This document shows, piece after piece, positions 38,712-47,934 of a DNA stretch of 64,000 bases. Under the pieces are notes generated by a model. That model saw only the letters and a list, made by a program, of their open reading frames with translations, was not told the origin of the DNA and did no database searches. The stretch is from Candidatus Endonucleibacter sp. (ex Gigantidas childressi) (lineage in GTDB: Bacteria > Pseudomonadota > Gammaproteobacteria > Pseudomonadales > Endozoicomonadaceae): positions 784,076 through 848,075 of the forward strand of contig JASXSU010000003.1 in assembly GCA_030674875.1 (NCBI GenBank), written 5' to 3'. Each line of letters begins with the position of its first letter. The stretch's first letter is position 1. The position numbers were made by a program, and so were the translations under genes.

Positions 38712-39420
38712 CTAATGCTTGTTCAGCGGCAATTGATTTGCATTCCCATAACACCAGTGCTCTATTAGTACGCACCACACAGCAATCGTCAGTAGTCCCA
38801 TAAGTTTATCCATCCGGTCAAGGTTCGTCATATGTGTGGACTCCAAATCAAAGCCCAGACTTTTTAGATTGCCAAACATGATTTCAATACTCCAGCGCTT
38901 ACTATAGTCATCTATTATGCTGTCTGGATTTTTAGTGGTTACGACGATCAATAATCTTTTCAGAGTTCGACGGGATGCAATGTAGAGCGGTGCTCTAGAT
39001 ACTTTCTTTTTGCTATGCCACGTTATTGTTTGATTATACTAACGCCTCTGGATAGCTTGCTAATGGCAATCTTTTTGCTTCGATGTTCCACCACATTGTT
39101 GCTTTTAACCCGAATTCTGCATGACAGTTTGTTTTGACGTAATCAGTCTAACCATTTGTGGCCTATATACTCAAAGGATTTCAAGTTGCTACTAGGCGGC
39201 AAGTAAGCGAAGCCCCATGAGTCTACGAGTAGTAGGTGATCTGGGTGCAGCCAGCAACGTAGAAGATTGAAAGGCGACGGGTATAAACTCACGATCTGCC
39301 AGAAGGTTATCAACTCTTTTTATGGGAATGAGATTTAGTACACGCTCCATTACCGCTATGGGTTCATCGGTATTGGAGTTTCCTCCTTTTTTGTCAAGAC
39401 ACTCTCAAACAATCAGGAAT
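38712..39420 (-). pseudogene. IS4-family transposase remnant
   Basis: Minus strand. The upstream part reads ERVLNLIPIKRVDNLLADRE then FIGHKWLDWLRQNK, the IS4 motif around the second catalytic Asp. The end (38951-38712) reads SKRWSIEIMFGNLKSLGFDL, the YREK-like region before the C-terminus. Frameshifts and stops separate the parts, and a TA-element (39168-39283) sits between DREF and IGHKW. Confidence 0.8.
39168..39283 (+). repeat. TA-element inserted in the IS4 transposase
   Basis: 116 bp, TACTCAAAGGATTTCAAG to GACGGGTA, TA on both sides. Removing it plus one TA gives GAGTTTATAGGCCAC on the minus strand, reading EFIGH: an exact in-frame repair. It lacks about 9 bases in the GAGCGAACGCAG part compared with sister copies. 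Confidence 0.93.
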
Positions 39421-39454
39421 ATTTAGAAGCAATTAGATAGAACTGAAGTAAACT

Positions 39455-39494
39455 AAAAAGCCCCATGCTCAGTTGACCTGAAGTGGGCTTTTTC
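39455..39494. terminator. Hairpin with A/T flanks, terminator-like
   Basis: AAAAAGCCC, 20-base loop, GGGCTTTTT. Symmetric, so it could work in both directions. Lies upstream of the IS4 remnant. Confidence 0.45.
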
Positions 39495-39510
39495 CGTTTA
39501 GCGCATTATA

Positions 39511-39604
39511 TACCCACTACCTTTTTAAGATGCAGGATTGTTGACCGCTTTCGCTCACCTCAATCACCCACTACTATTCGTTACCCTGTTTCTATCGGTG
39601 ACAT
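39511..39604 (-). repeat. Partial TA-element
   Basis: TACCCACTACCTTTTTAAG, then GTTGACCGCTTTCGCTCACC and ACTACTATTCG; the far end has decayed or been lost. Confidence 0.6.
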
Positions 39605-39949
39605 ACTAACCCACGTTTACCCATGATTTTAAAGGATTTTTCTCTCTTAACACCTCAAAAGTACTGTTATTGCTTGCCTTGGTATTTATGGCATGGAGTA
39701 TGCTTTATATTAAATATAAATCAAGCAACACACTCTATGGATGGAGTGCTACAAGGAAGTAAAAAAATAAAAAAATAAAAAAAATAAAAAAGGAAAAGGA
39801 AGATCTTGATTTAGTTTTATGGATAACGTCCTGCAAGGATGCAGGAATAATAAGGCGGATTCAAATCTGAAGTGCATCATTGGACTAGGTAGAAGAAAGG
39901 GCCAGCTGAAGATAAGCACCTACCATTTTCTCCGGCAAGAGATGAAGTG

Positions 39950-40237
39950 ATGACGATAATTTACCAACAACTGGCTTACGAACAACGATGCCAGATTTCC
40001 GCACTAAAGAAAAGCGGTTGCAGGCAAAGGGAGATAGAGGAGATCATTAGCACCAGCCAGTCCATGGTGAGTCGTGAGTTGGCAAGGAATACTGGCGAAC
40101 GTGGATATAGACATAGGCAAGCACAAGGACGAACAGATAGGCGGCGTACAGAGTCGGCTCGGGCGAGTAGAATGACGCCAAAAATGATCGAGGTGATTAA
40201 ATCAAAGTTGCGTGTAGAGTGGAGGCCAGAGCAGACA
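39950..40237 (+). pseudogene. IS30-family transposase, N-terminal fragment
   Basis: About 95 residues of the HTH part (YQQLAYEQRCQISALKKSG, then QREIEEIISTSQSMVSRELA) ending at WRPEQ, where the IS30 motif WSPEQI normally continues. Distinct from the IS30 at 29 and 49 kb. An A-rich tract at 39757-39800 lies upstream. It is cut off directly in front of the next gene. Confidence 0.8.
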
Positions 40238-40260
40238 ATACCTGTAAGGAGAGTCTGAAA

Positions 40261-40587
40261 ATGAAATTTCTATTTCTGCTTTGGGCGTTGGGATTGCTGA
40301 TGGCTCGTTCTAGCCGCACTAACCCTGATTTCAGAAAAAAACTGGAAGACAAAGATCTAGTCTTCCAGCTGAATAGTGATGATGGGGTTGCCCGCCACTA
40401 TATCGTGAAGAATGAGCGGGTTAAGGCGCGAAGCGGTGTTGCAGAATCACCAGCATTTAGCATTAATTTCAGCTCTGCCGAAAAAGGGGCTAAGGCACTG
40501 GCTGCCAAGAATGCTCAATTGGCATTCATGCAAGGGATTCAGGGCGGGGATATTGTTATTCAAGGAAATCCAGTGCTGGTGATGTGA
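40261..40587 (+). pseudogene. SCP2-like sterol-carrier domain protein with premature stop
   Basis: 108 residues from ATG 40261 (TAAGGAG lies upstream). An N-terminal hydrophobic segment FLFLLWALGLLMA, then an SCP2-like small domain (LVFQLNSDDGVARHYIVKN, PAFSINFSSAEKGAKALAAK, IQGGDIVIQGNPVLVM). Homologs continue after VM with Trp-Phe-x-Gly-Leu; here the codon after Met is TGA and the following codons read FQSLIKYL, so a TGG to TGA change probably ended the gene early. SCP2 domains bind lipids; the role here is unknown. It might still fold, hence pseudogene with caution. Confidence 0.6.
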
Positions 40588-40782
40588 TTTCAGTCCTTGA
40601 TAAAATATCTAGAGCCTTGAAGAAAGAAAAAAGCAAAGGAGTCCAAATCGGAAAAGGTCGTTTGATATTTTTCTGACGACAGCGGTAAGAACAGACGTGA
40701 CGAGTGATAATACTGTTAGATACAAAAGTAGCAAAATGGAAGTTTTCACCATATTAAAAACATATAAGAAAGGAACTAATCA

Positions 40783-41520
40783 ATGAAAAACAAATTATTA
40801 TCTATTTTGCTAATATCCGGTAGTCTTTTTTTAACACCATGCAGTGGTGGGTATAATAACTCAAATAAAAGTAATAAGTCAAATAAAGGTAACAGCACAT
40901 TACTACCTGGTAAGGTACAAAAAGCTATAGATGGTGAAAAATCGACTATGACCCAAGAATTGAAAAATACACTGTCTTTTATGGGGAATGAAGAAAGGTT
41001 AGCTTATGATCTCTATAATGCTCTATATCAACAGTTTCCAAATATAAAACAACTCTATAACATCCCAACTAAATCGGAATACAAACATATTACCGCAGTT
41101 CAGTTATTAGTTAAGAAGTATATTCATGATGAAAATGATTTCACAAACATAGATGCATCACCTTTAGGTTATAAAAACACCAATATTTTAGATATGAAAG
41201 CTGGGGTCTATGATATACAGGCAATTCAGTCTTTATATGATAAATTATATGCAAAAGGGATAGTTTCAGAAAAAGATGCTTTAGAAGTAGGATGTATAGT
41301 TGAGGTAACAGATATAAATGATTTGAATGAAAAAGTTGAAATAGCTAAAAATAGTAACGCAAAAGATATAGAAACCGTTTTCAACTTTCTGCGTGATGGA
41401 AGTTACAAACACTATTGGGCCTTTGATAAGGGTTTGAAAAATAAAGGAATTGGAAATGGTTGTTGCTCTTTAGGCATAATAGATGGTGTCAATTATTGTC
41501 ATGATGAATATCCTAAGTAA
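40783..41520 (+). CDS. DUF2202 ferritin-like lipoprotein
   Basis: 245 residues. Lipoprotein-type start (LLSILLISGSLFLTPCSGG, lipid Cys about residue 20), an Asn/Lys/Ser linker, then the DUF2202 helical domain (LSFMGNEERLAYDLYNALY with the Glu pair typical of ferritin-like folds, SEYKHITAVQLLVKKY). Codon use is markedly AT-rich and Lys/Asn-rich compared with core genes nearby, which suggests horizontal transfer. AAGGAAC lies before the ATG. Metal or oxidant chemistry is possible from the fold; no substrate is known. Confidence 0.85.
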   Translation: MKNKLLSILLISGSLFLTPCSGGYNNSNKSNKSNKGNSTLLPGKVQKAIDGEKSTMTQELKNTLSFMGNEERLAYDLYNALYQQFPNIKQLYNIPTKSEYKHITAVQLLVKKYIHDENDFTNIDASPLGYKNTNILDMKAGVYDIQAIQSLYDKLYAKGIVSEKDALEVGCIVEVTDINDLNEKVEIAKNSNAKDIETVFNFLRDGSYKHYWAFDKGLKNKGIGNGCCSLGIIDGVNYCHDEYPK

Positions 41521-41526
41521 ATTTAT

Positions 41527-41637
41527 CTTGTTCCCACGCTTTTGCGTGGGAATGCATACAGAGCAAGACGGTTGCTGGAGGCGTGTGAGCAATGGAAACT
41601 ATAGATATGCATTCCCACGCAAAAGCGTGGGAATGAG
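41527..41637. repeat. Palindromic REP-like element, copy 1
   Basis: About 111 bp. The left arm holds the hairpin CCCACGCTTTTGCGTGGG, the right arm CCCACGCAAAAGCGTGGG, each followed or preceded by GAATGCAT. The interior has GCAAGACGGTTGCTGGAGG. The two hairpin loops (TTTT and AAAA) are complementary. Confidence 0.9.
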
Positions 41638-42050
41638 TAAAAATGTCCTTTCGGATGCCAAGTATCGTCCCTCATCCGCCAGAGTAGGTACAATTTGGCT
41701 GAGAGCAAGGCTCTTAAAATGATCACTATTCCTGATGTCAATAATCACCTGACGTTCCGCTTCAGGAAGCTTGCTGGTGAGTTCTTGCCTGTAGGCATTT
41801 TTGCGTTTGTCTGGTAATACATTACCAGACTGCACCCAGCGTTGTAGCGTTCTTTGTCTTGTTCCCACGCTCCTGCGTGGGAATGCATACAGAGCAAGAC
41901 AGTTGCTGGGGGCGTGTGAGCAATAGAAACTATAGAGATGCATTCCCACGCAGGAGCGTGGGAACGAGTAAAGATAGAGGTGAAGCGAGCATTGATGCGG
42001 CTTAATTCTCGGCTAAGAAAAGATTTGAATTTCAAAATACCAGCCCTCAT
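41638..42050 (-). pseudogene. Transposase remnant between two palindromic elements
   Basis: Minus strand between the palindromes: RWVQSGNVLPDKRKNAYRQE, then EAERQVIIDIRNSDHFKSLA and QIVPTLADEGRYLASERTF, a pattern of IS3-type long transposases (IVPxLADEGxYxASExTFYRVL). Both ends of this frame are cut by the palindromic elements at 41527 and 41858. The stretch beyond copy 2 (to 42050, RAGILKFKSFLSRELSRINARF) may be further debris. Confidence 0.65.
41858..41968. repeat. Palindromic REP-like element, copy 2
   Basis: Same 111-bp plan as copy 1, with hairpin loops TCCT (left) and AGGA (right). Both loops changed relative to copy 1 and remain complementary. Confidence 0.9.
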
Positions 42051-42221
42051 AATGGGTGAACACAGGGTTGCGTTAGCAGCTTAAGCTGTGATGCGCTTGG
42101 AGCTTGAATCCGCGTTACTTGTTCGTACAAAGTTTATTTTTAATCTATGAATAGTATGGTTTTATACCAAAGCCATATTTCATGGTAAAATATTTTTTAA
42201 ATGCCTTGGAGTAGGTTCTAA

Positions 42222-43058
42222 ATGGGGAATTCAGAAGGTCGGTCTGAAGATAGTAAGCCTGTTGTTGATGGACTCTTTCCTGTAGACGAGCACGTGGAGG
42301 AAGTTGATGAAGATGGTCATACAGTAAGAAAAAAAGGTATATACTTACTTCCGAATTTATTGACAACCGGAAATCTATTTTGTGGCTTTTACGCCATTAT
42401 TTCCGCACAGGCTGGATTATTTCCTTCTGCATGTATTGCTGTTTTTATAGCAATGTTATTAGATGGGCTTGATGGGCGTGTTGCCAGAATAACAAATACC
42501 CAGAGTAAGTTTGGTGAACAATATGACAGTCTAGCCGATATGGTTACCTTTGGTGTTGCTCCGGCAATGGTATCCTATAATTGGGCTTTGTATGATCTTG
42601 GTAAGGTGGGCTGGGTTGTGGCGTTTATTTATACGGCCTGCGGAGCTCTCAGATTAGCCCGCTTTAATGCTCAAATTGAAGTCACAGATAGTCGCTATTT
42701 TACAGGTCTTCCAAGCCCTGCTGCTGCAGCACTAGTTGCTGGTATGATTTGGGCATTGAGTGATTATGGCATTGATGGCAAATCAGTATTGGTACCTCTT
42801 ATGGCTGCGGTGGTTGTGACGCTAGCAGGCATTTTAATGTGTAGCAATGTCCGTTATTATAGCTTTAAAAAAATCGACCTTAGAGGTCGGGTACATTTTG
42901 TTTTCATGCTAGCTATTATTCTAATATTCGCTGTGATATTTACGGATCCTCCAAGAGTCTTGATGTTGGTTTTTCTTGCCCATGCCTGCTCTGGCCCAGT
43001 AATGGTGGTATATATCTTTTTTAGTACAGACAAAAAAGTTGATAGCCCCATCGATTAA
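42222..43058 (+). CDS. pssA: CDP-diacylglycerol--serine O-phosphatidyltransferase
   Basis: Makes phosphatidylserine, the precursor of phosphatidylethanolamine. 278 residues; the CDP-alcohol phosphotransferase signature is complete (LDGLDGRVARITNTQS, then GEQYDSLADMVTFG, residues about 81-113). A polar N-terminus of about 45 residues precedes the first helix, as in Pseudomonas-type membrane-bound PssA, and about eight helices follow. ilvC, a common neighbour, is not here; transposon debris lies upstream. Confidence 0.95.
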   Translation: MGNSEGRSEDSKPVVDGLFPVDEHVEEVDEDGHTVRKKGIYLLPNLLTTGNLFCGFYAIISAQAGLFPSACIAVFIAMLLDGLDGRVARITNTQSKFGEQYDSLADMVTFGVAPAMVSYNWALYDLGKVGWVVAFIYTACGALRLARFNAQIEVTDSRYFTGLPSPAAAALVAGMIWALSDYGIDGKSVLVPLMAAVVVTLAGILMCSNVRYYSFKKIDLRGRVHFVFMLAIILIFAVIFTDPPRVLMLVFLAHACSGPVMVVYIFFSTDKKVDSPID

Positions 43059-43950
43059 ACGATACCAGCTGGTTTCACTTCCTTGCTTTTTTCCAGCATT
43101 TCCAGTCACTGTGATCAAGATCATAAAGAAGTGGGTCTTATCTGGCTCGCTGGGTAATCTTCCAAAAAAAGAACTCAGGGCAAAAGTAGAATTTCTCGTA
43201 ACCTACCCACAGGAAATTCCGCATAATAAGTTTACATTACCAGATAGTCAGATAATGGCTACCATAAAACAAACAGGGGAAAGAGCCACAGCGTTACACG
43301 GATCTCTCTGTAACACTTGCCATCATCCCTCAGAAGCAAGTTGATATATTCGTCTAGTCGCCCAGGAGAAGGGATTGCCAATCGCTCCAGCTCATCAGTC
43401 AGTTGAGTCTGATGTTTTTAATTATCTGAGGCTCATCTTTTCCATCGTGATATAATTCTTTTGTGTTCCAAAAAAATTATGATATATGCTGTGAATGCGT
43501 ATAATTAAATCACTATATTGGTGTCTTTTTTTTGGTTTAAGATAAAGAAAGTCATACCATTCCGGTTTATGCTTTACTCTTTTCTTTCTGAAGTTGGTTT
43601 GTGTTCTATAAAAATAACATGGAATAACTGTGATCTTTTAAGGTGGTTGATCAGTTACTTGTTTTTTATATGATGAGATTGTATGTGTTTTCGTTTAAAT
43701 GATCATAGATTTGCTTTAGAGCTGAAATCTATGGTCGGTTTGGGGTAAGGCATTATTCGTACTGCGCGGTTATGCAACCCTATATTAAATGCAGTTTGAT
43801 AAGGAGAATAATTTACCATGATAATTATTTTGGTACCAGTATTAAAGAAGGTATTTGCCTTTTTGTAATGTTAGGCATAGTAGCATTAATAATTTTAATA
43901 TTAAACATGTGTGGTTACTCAGTATTGTCTCTTTGCAGTAATACTTTTTA
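43059..43950. other. Gene-poor stretch between pssA and the giant coiled-coil gene
   Basis: About 890 AT-rich bases. An open frame at 43069-43344 shows no family and may be decayed. A short hydrophobic frame at 43772-44023 overlaps the end of the next gene on the other strand; I would not call it. No repeats of the TA family here. Confidence 0.45.
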
Positions 43951-46900
43951 TTATGACAAAGGGTATGTATCCCAGTCTGCACCACCATTAAACTTGTACA
44001 CTATATTTTCAATAGATATTTGATCTCCTTTTTTTAGGTGATGTTCAGTGCCATCCAATAATTTAAGCACACCAATTGTTGCAGTGTTATCGTTCTTGCG
44101 CATAACCACTTTATCAATATCACTAAAAAACTCAAACTTCTGACTAGCATCCATATTTGCAATAAAAAAAGAACTGGGGTCAAAATTATCAAAAAAGGTG
44201 CTAACTCTCATTTTAAGATGGTGCATAACTCCCCATGTATGTAGCTTGCACTCTATAAATTTATTGTCGCCTACACCGGTAACATGAAATTTTTCGATAA
44301 CGACAGCATGATTAATTTGCTCTTCAGATTTAAATTCTTTGAATGCTGCTTCAATATTTACAGGACCGGATACGTTTTTTCGGTTAAAACCTTTTTGTAG
44401 TTCATGTAAAAAAAAGATATTTATGGCGCCATGCGCAGTGGCACATATGGACCCCTTTCCTCTTGAGACAAGAGTTAATTCTTGTAGAAACCTTGTTTGC
44501 ATGTCTTGTTTTTTAAAGCTGTCAGATTTAGAGTCTGGGTAGTTACATTTTTTAACAGGAACTCCTAGGTATGTAGCATTCATTGCATCTTCTTGCGCTA
44601 AAGAGCTAGCTTTCTTTAAATTATAATGAATTGATATAAGCAATGAGTCAGCATATGCTTCATCATAATCACGCCATTTAAAATAATCAGGGGTGCTAAG
44701 TTTTTTTACACAACCTACCACCATTGTATCAGTAGTGGTTTCGCCTTTTTCCAATAAATCTAACGCTATATGAACCATTTTACATGGATTTATTCCCCAA
44801 GCTTCTTGCAGCATAGCAAATCCACCGCAATAAGGTATGGCTTTCTGGGTAACTAAGCTACGCTCCCGTACGCGACCTGATAATTGAATAGCGCATCGGC
44901 ACTTTTCATTTAGCTTGGGGTCGTTATTGTTGATGTTCTCTATGAAGTCTTTTATTTCAGAGATAGCCTTAAGTCTCTCGTTTTTTTTCTTATCCTGCTC
45001 TGCCTTAATTTCTTTGTCTTCTTTTTCTTCTTTTATTTCTAGTTCGATTGCTTTTTTATAACAAACAATAAAATCAAGTGTTTTTTTCTTGTCAATAGCA
45101 TAATGGTTATTTTGTGTGAGAGTTTTTCCACTTACTGAGTTAAAAAATTTTGTCAATACATCCCGTGCTTCTGCTGGAGTGGCAACTCTTCTAATGCGAT
45201 CAATGCTTCTCTCTAAGGCCTCATGTTGCTCGATAGGCATACGGTGTGTGTTGTTGTTTTTAATGTAATATGCGTGGTCAAAAAAACCACTAGTCACTTC
45301 GCCAATAATAATCTCTCTTACTCTACCATCTATGCAGGCAATAAACTTCTTATTGCCAATTTCAATATATTGTTCTCCACGAGTTTTGTCGATAGAGAAA
45401 TGTTTTCCATCAATAAACACAGGAATGGTTCTCTTATCAGAAGTAGAGTAATTACCGGAACCTGAATATGAATAATATAAACTAGAAAAGCCACGGATTG
45501 CTTCTCCTTTGAAAATCTGTATGTAGTCACCATTCCTGTTTGCTATGACTGGAATTGACTCAGTCTCATTCTTAAGCAGAATGAGCATCTCATTTTTATC
45601 ATCTGGAAACGTGACTGCCGCTACTGGGCCGTTTTTCTGGCCTATGCATATATTGTCAGCAGAAGCTAATATATATTTCGTATCACTAATGATATAGCAT
45701 CGTTCTCCATTTAACATCTCTGTCGTTATGTTTGTTTTCTTAAGTCGGCTATTTTTTATGTCTAATTGCTTTTTTTCCTCTGCCTTTATTAAATTATTTA
45801 TTTGTGCTTCTTTGTCTGACTCATCCCAAGGTAGTAGGTTTTCTTCATTTAAATATTCTTTTGTCGCCACCCCATATACTATTTCTTCCTCCTTGTTTTT
45901 TTTCTTGGTTTCTTTTGCAGGCTGAGTTTCTATATTATCAAAATTTTTCTTCTCTGTTTCTGTGTTGTCATATGTCACCTTATCAGCTTTCTTGCTCTCA
46001 ATCACCTTTTTCTCATTATCAACCTTCGTCTTCGCAGCATTAACTTCATCAAGCTTTGCCTTCGTCTTCGCAGCATTAACTTCATCAAGCTTTGCCTGCG
46101 TCTTCGCAGCATTAACTTCATCAAGCTTTGCCTTCGTCTTCGCAGCATTAACTTCATCAAGCTTTGCCTTCGTCTTCGCAGCATTAACTTCATCAAGCTT
46201 TGCCTTCGTCTTCGCAGCATTAACTTCATCAAGCTTTGCCTGCGTCTTCGCAGCATTAACTTCATCAAGCTTTGCCTTCTCCTTCTCTGCATTTGCCTTA
46301 TCAAGCTTTGCCTTCTCCTTCTCTGCATTTGCCTTATCAAGCTTTGCCTTCTCCTTCTCTGCATTTGCCTTATCAAGCTTTGCCTTCTCCTTCTCTGCAT
46401 TTGCCTTATCAAGCTTTGCCTTCTCCTTCTCTGCATTTGCCTTATCAAGCTTTGCCTTCTCCTTCTCTGCATTTGCCTTATCAAGCTTTGCCTTCTCCTT
46501 CTCTGCATTTGCCTTATCAAGCTTTGCCTTCTCCTTCTCTGCATTTATCTTCTCAAGCTTTACCTTCTCCTTCTCTGCATTTGCCTTATCAAGATTTGCC
46601 TTATCAAGATTTGCCTTCTCCTTCTCTGCATTTATCTTCTCAAACTTTACCTTCTCCTTCTCTGCATTTATCTTCTCAAGCTTTACCTTCTCCTTCTCTG
46701 CATTTATCTTCTCAAGCTTTACCTTATCCTTCTTAGCGTTTTTCTCATCAAGCTTTGCCTTCTCCTCCCCATTGTACACTTTCTTAAACTTTTCCTTTTC
46801 CTTACAATCCTTAAACTTATTAAGTTTTTCCGTCTCAACCTCCTCCTTCTTTAATATATTATTTCCGATTATCTCTTTCTTAGGCAGGTTTTTCGTTGCT

Positions 46901-47934
46901 TTTTCTTTCTTTACATCATGTTTGGTTACTTTCTGATAACCTTTTGATTTAGATTTACTCACCATACTGTTAATATGGGTGTGCTGAATGCTTGAGTATA
47001 AGTTCTTTGAGGATAATTTCTGTTTTGGTTTAAGATTATGTTGATATTCTCCTTGAAGTGACTTCACTCTTGGTGGCACATGGTGCTGAAATCGTTGGTA
47101 ATAATTTAGAAATAGTTGCTCACTACCATGCACAGGAAAAGAGTTATTACAGGGCTCTATATGGTCATTATTAGGAAGTAAATAGAATCCAGGGCCAGCG
47201 TTTTTTTCTATGAACTGATTAGTTGTATAAGCTGCTGAGTTTAAATTCCCGCTACATTTGGTCGCTTTCAATCTGGCTATATCGCTTAAAGGGTATGCTA
47301 TAGGGTTTGGTTTACTTATTCTAGGCGGCGGATAGCCATTAAAGGTTAAATGCTGTTCATTTAACATTAAATCACTTTGTAAGGATTCTGCATGCTTTTT
47401 AGCTGAGGGCAATAAGTTGTGAAGTTCTGGAGTCCCTGATGATAACGGTCGTGATAACTTATTTAAATGATGTGGTAACTCGTTAGTAGCGTTCCTAGGT
47501 AAAGCCCCAAAGTTTTGAAAAAATGATATGGGTTGAGATCCAGTAGGTCCTTGGTAAAGTAGGTCAAAACCAGATGGAACAGAACATGGTTTCTGATATT
47601 TCAGCTGCTGTTGTAATACTGGCAAATGCTGATAAAATGCCATGACTGCTTGCATATAGTTGGTCAAGGCTACCGTCTTCTGCAACTGATAATCAAGTAA
47701 TGCTCGTTGCTGGAGAAGATTTGCCACACTCTGACTATGGTGAGTATATAACAGAGGTTGCATAATCTGAATATTACGTTTATATAAATCGTTATAGGAC
47801 AGTGGTTTTTCTACTGCCATTCTTGTCGTATAATTTACTGCAGGCATCCTTTGAACGCCATCGGGCAATATAGTATTGTCAATGGGGGGGCAGAATAAAA
47901 AGCCTGGGTATAGACCCATCCTGATATTATTCAT
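43951..47934 (-). CDS. Giant coiled-coil protein with possible papain-like C-terminus
   Basis: 1327 residues, unknown. Three parts: (1) residues 1-330, Gln/Tyr/Pro-rich, no signal peptide; (2) about 331-700, highly charged helical repeats, including seven copies of KLDKANAEKEKA and seven of KLDEVNAAKTKA (12 residues each), giving a long coiled coil; (3) about 700-1327, a globular region. In part 3, YCGGFAML (Cys about 1036), NHAVVIE (His about 1209) and LHTWGV (about 1229) are spaced like the Cys-His-Asx/Trp of papain- or transglutaminase-like folds. This is pattern resemblance only. Size, repeats and location among mobile debris suggest a host-interaction protein; a type-specific secretion signal cannot be seen. 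Confidence 0.7.
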   Translation of the reverse strand: MNNIRMGLYPGFLFCPPIDNTILPDGVQRMPAVNYTTRMAVEKPLSYNDLYKRNIQIMQPLLYTHHSQSVANLLQQRALLDYQLQKTVALTNYMQAVMAFYQHLPVLQQQLKYQKPCSVPSGFDLLYQGPTGSQPISFFQNFGALPRNATNELPHHLNKLSRPLSSGTPELHNLLPSAKKHAESLQSDLMLNEQHLTFNGYPPPRISKPNPIAYPLSDIARLKATKCSGNLNSAAYTTNQFIEKNAGPGFYLLPNNDHIEPCNNSFPVHGSEQLFLNYYQRFQHHVPPRVKSLQGEYQHNLKPKQKLSSKNLYSSIQHTHINSMVSKSKSKGYQKVTKHDVKKEKATKNLPKKEIIGNNILKKEEVETEKLNKFKDCKEKEKFKKVYNGEEKAKLDEKNAKKDKVKLEKINAEKEKVKLEKINAEKEKVKFEKINAEKEKANLDKANLDKANAEKEKVKLEKINAEKEKAKLDKANAEKEKAKLDKANAEKEKAKLDKANAEKEKAKLDKANAEKEKAKLDKANAEKEKAKLDKANAEKEKAKLDKANAEKEKAKLDEVNAAKTQAKLDEVNAAKTKAKLDEVNAAKTKAKLDEVNAAKTKAKLDEVNAAKTQAKLDEVNAAKTKAKLDEVNAAKTKVDNEKKVIESKKADKVTYDNTETEKKNFDNIETQPAKETKKKNKEEEIVYGVATKEYLNEENLLPWDESDKEAQINNLIKAEEKKQLDIKNSRLKKTNITTEMLNGERCYIISDTKYILASADNICIGQKNGPVAAVTFPDDKNEMLILLKNETESIPVIANRNGDYIQIFKGEAIRGFSSLYYSYSGSGNYSTSDKRTIPVFIDGKHFSIDKTRGEQYIEIGNKKFIACIDGRVREIIIGEVTSGFFDHAYYIKNNNTHRMPIEQHEALERSIDRIRRVATPAEARDVLTKFFNSVSGKTLTQNNHYAIDKKKTLDFIVCYKKAIELEIKEEKEDKEIKAEQDKKKNERLKAISEIKDFIENINNNDPKLNEKCRCAIQLSGRVRERSLVTQKAIPYCGGFAMLQEAWGINPCKMVHIALDLLEKGETTTDTMVVGCVKKLSTPDYFKWRDYDEAYADSLLISIHYNLKKASSLAQEDAMNATYLGVPVKKCNYPDSKSDSFKKQDMQTRFLQELTLVSRGKGSICATAHGAINIFFLHELQKGFNRKNVSGPVNIEAAFKEFKSEEQINHAVVIEKFHVTGVGDNKFIECKLHTWGVMHHLKMRVSTFFDNFDPSSFFIANMDASQKFEFFSDIDKVVMRKNDNTATIGVLKLLDGTEHHLKKGDQISIENIVYKFNGGADWDTYPLS
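46030..46740 (-). repeat. 36-bp coding repeats within the coiled-coil gene
   Basis: Tandem 36-bp units in two blocks (about 46030-46270 and 46272-46535), with a third, more variable block to 46740. Units within a block are nearly identical, indicating recent expansion by slippage or unequal exchange. They generate long meaningless frames on the plus strand. Confidence 0.95.

Noticed and set aside
41483-41741. Two frames on opposite strands over the first palindrome
   Set aside because: Produced by palindromic repeat sequence, including repeated translations of the hairpins.
43069-43344. Possible gene after pssA
   Set aside because: No recognisable family, no convincing start; left as unexplained sequence.
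43772-44023. 83-residue hydrophobic frame
   Set aside because: Overlaps the end of the convergent large gene, has no good ribosome-binding site for its first ATG, and no family; composition bias of AT-rich DNA explains it.
46030-46740. Possible CRISPR array
   Set aside because: Repeats are contiguous 36-bp coding units without unique spacers. No CRISPR array was seen anywhere in the window.
45962-46936. 324-residue Ser/Phe/Ala-rich plus-strand frame and 180-residue Arg/Gln-rich minus-strand frame
   Set aside because: Artefacts of the 36-bp repeats; the 1327-residue minus-strand frame continues with complex sequence on both sides.
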